Of a stretch of DNA of 6,713 bases, positions 5,380-6,713 are shown one piece after another. The stretch comes from Rhodospirillales bacterium (GTDB lineage: Bacteria > Pseudomonadota > Alphaproteobacteria > Acetobacterales > Acetobacteraceae), in contig JAGXAV010000112.1 in assembly GCA_018971455.1 (NCBI GenBank), positions 1-6,713 on the forward strand, in the 5' to 3' direction. The number at the start of each line of letters is the position of its first letter. The stretch's first letter is position 1. Below the pieces are notes generated by a model. The model had not been told where the DNA came from. It saw only the letters and a list, made by a program, of their open reading frames with translations, and made no database searches. Position numbers and translations under genes: made by a program.

Positions 5380-6713
5380 ATGAGCAATTTCGGCCGCAAT
5401 CTGGCACTCTGGGTCATCATCGCGCTGCTGCTGGTGGTGCTCTTCAACCTCTTCCAGCCTGGCAACGCTCGCAACGCTGCCTCTCAGATTGCCTATTCGG
5501 ACTTCATCGCCGAGACCAATGCCGGCCATATCCGTGACGTGGTGATCCAGGGCCACACCGTCACCGGCCAGAAGACCGACGGCAGCAGCTTCGAGACCTA
5601 CACGCCGCAGGACCCCACCCTGGTCCGCCAGCTCACCGACAAGGGCGTGCGCGTCATTGCCAAGCCGGCCGATGCCGAGGCCAACCCGTTGCTGCACATC
5701 CTGGTCAACTGGTTCCCCATGCTGCTGCTGATCGGCGTGTGGGTTTTCTTCATGCGCCAGATGCAGTCCGGCGGCGGCCGCGCCATGGGCTTCGGCAAAT
5801 CGCGAGCCCGCCTGCTTACCGAAAAACAGGGCCGAGTGACCTTCGAGGACGTGGCCGGCATCGACGAGGCCAAGAGCGAGCTTGAGGAGATCGTGGCTTT
5901 CCTCAAGGACCCGCAGAAATTCCAGCGCCTCGGCGGCAAGATCCCGAAAGGTGTGCTTCTCGTGGGCCCCCCCGGCACCGGCAAAACGCTGCTCGCCCGC
6001 GCCATCGCCGGCGAAGCCAACGTGCCGTTCTTCACCATTTCAGGCTCGGATTTCGTCGAGATGTTCGTGGGCGTTGGTGCGTCCCGCGTGCGCGACATGT
6101 TCGAACAAGGCAAGAAGAACGCCCCCTGCATCATCTTCATCGACGAAATCGATGCGGTCGGCCGTCATCGCGGCGCCGGCCTCGGTGGCGGAAATGATGA
6201 GCGCGAGCAAACACTTAACCAGATGCTTGTCGAGATGGACGGCTTCGAGAGCAACGAAGGCGTGATCCTGATTGCGGCCACCAACCGCCCCGACGTGCTG
6301 GACCCTGCCCTGCTCCGCCCCGGCCGCTTCGACCGGCAGGTGGTGGTGCCCAATCCTGACGTGAACGGGCGCGAGAAGATCCTGCGGGTCCATATGCGCA
6401 AGGTGCCGTTGGGGAGCGATGTCGACCCCAAGGTCATCGCGCGGGGCACGCCCGGCTTCTCCGGCGCCGACCTTGCGAACCTAGTCAATGAGGCCGCGCT
6501 CCTCGCCGCGCGCATGGGCAAACGCGTCGTGGCTATGGCCGAGTTCGAGAACGCCAAGGACAAGGTGATGATGGGCGCCGAGCGCCGCTCTTTGGTGATG
6601 AGCGACGCCGAGAAGAAGATGACCGCCTACCATGAAGGCGGGCACGCGCTCTGCGCCATGTACGAGCCGGAATGCGACCCCGTTCATAAGGCGACCATCA
6701 TTCCTCGCGGCCG
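5380..6713 (+). CDS. ftsH: FtsH, membrane AAA+ zinc metalloprotease (3' end outside window)
   Basis: FtsH is a hexameric inner-membrane protease that extracts and degrades membrane proteins and short-lived regulators such as RpoH and LpxC in E. coli. About 444 of the usual 630-650 residues are present. They comprise membrane segment 1 (about 8-25), a periplasmic domain (about 26-103) and membrane segment 2 (about 104-125), then the AAA+ module. That module has Walker A GPPGTGKT (196-203), the pore motif [13 protein letters not shown], Walker B IIFIDEID (251-258), and the second region of homology [19 protein letters not shown] (302-320) with Arg313 and Arg316 as the arginine fingers. The protease zinc site HEGGH (418-422) lies close to the cut edge; E. 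coli has HEAGH here. No substitution of a catalytic residue is seen. The gene follows tilS by 115 bp; a weak heat-shock-like -10 element lies between them. Confidence 0.97.
   Translation, partial: MSNFGRNLALWVIIALLLVVLFNLFQPGNARNAASQIAYSDFIAETNAGHIRDVVIQGHTVTGQKTDGSSFETYTPQDPTLVRQLTDKGVRVIAKPADAEANPLLHILVNWFPMLLLIGVWVFFMRQMQSGGGRAMGFGKSRARLLTEKQGRVTFEDVAGIDEAKSELEEIVAFLKDPQKFQRLGGKIPKGVLLVGPPGTGKTLLARAIAGEANVPFFTISGSDFVEMFVGVGASRVRDMFEQGKKNAPCIIFIDEIDAVGRHRGAGLGGGNDEREQTLNQMLVEMDGFESNEGVILIAATNRPDVLDPALLRPGRFDRQVVVPNPDVNGREKILRVHMRKVPLGSDVDPKVIARGTPGFSGADLANLVNEAALLAARMGKRVVAMAEFENAKDKVMMGAERRSLVMSDAEKKMTAYHEGGHALCAMYEPECDPVHKATIIPRG

Noticed and set aside
6631..6645. HEGGH instead of HEAGH in FtsH as a possible active-site change
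   Set aside because: Both His and the Glu of HEXXH are intact. The Gly is at a variable position, and I recall the same variant in other alphaproteobacterial FtsH, so normal activity is expected.
1..6713. A hidden novel system (defence island, CRISPR, mobile element, phage, biosynthetic cluster)
   Set aside because: All substantial coding space is taken by six well-known co-directional housekeeping genes. There are no spaced repeats, transposase remnants, tRNA-linked attachment sites or unexplained genes.

Overview
The window is an uninterrupted, co-directional (+ strand) piece of a GC-rich alphaproteobacterial chromosome. It carries the downstream half of the Tol-Pal cell-envelope locus followed by tilS and ftsH. 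The assignment to Alphaproteobacteria rests on the gene order tolA-tolB-pal-cpoB(ybgF)-tilS-ftsH, on the alphaproteobacterial form of the TolA C-terminal domain and Pal (Cys-Asp-Glu-Arg-Gly-Thr motif), and on the strong GC bias. A Rhodospirillales/Acetobacterales-type organism is my best guess, but the sequence alone does not prove it.

Layout. Positions 1-821 hold the 3' part of tolA, with a very proline-rich periplasmic spacer and a complete C-terminal TolA domain. Positions 873-2273 hold tolB (periplasmic beta-propeller). A 232-bp gap follows (2274-2505) with a long RNA-type hairpin directly after tolB and weak promoter candidates. Positions 2506-2970 hold pal (peptidoglycan-binding lipoprotein), followed by two hairpins, the second being a plausible intrinsic terminator. 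Positions 3111-3983 hold cpoB (coiled coil plus TPR). tilS (3996-5264) starts 12 nt after the cpoB stop. After a 115-bp gap, ftsH starts at 5380 and runs off the right edge just after the protease HEXXH motif.

How the genes work together. TolA (inner membrane, driven by TolQR, which would lie upstream of the window) reaches through the periplasm to TolB and Pal. Pal anchors the outer membrane to peptidoglycan, and CpoB links this machine to cell-wall synthesis during division. TilS (tRNA-Ile2 lysidine synthase) and FtsH (membrane AAA+ protease) are housekeeping neighbours commonly found beside tol-pal in alphaproteobacteria; they are not obviously part of the Tol machine.

I see no mobile element, CRISPR array, tRNA/rRNA gene, or sign of a new defence or metabolic system. 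The points worth a second look are small-scale: the 16-proline run and proline-rich rod in TolA, a strong G-U-containing hairpin after tolB, a short direct repeat at the tolA stop, unusual residues in Pal, a possible twin-arginine signal on TolB, and a heat-shock-like -10 element before ftsH.
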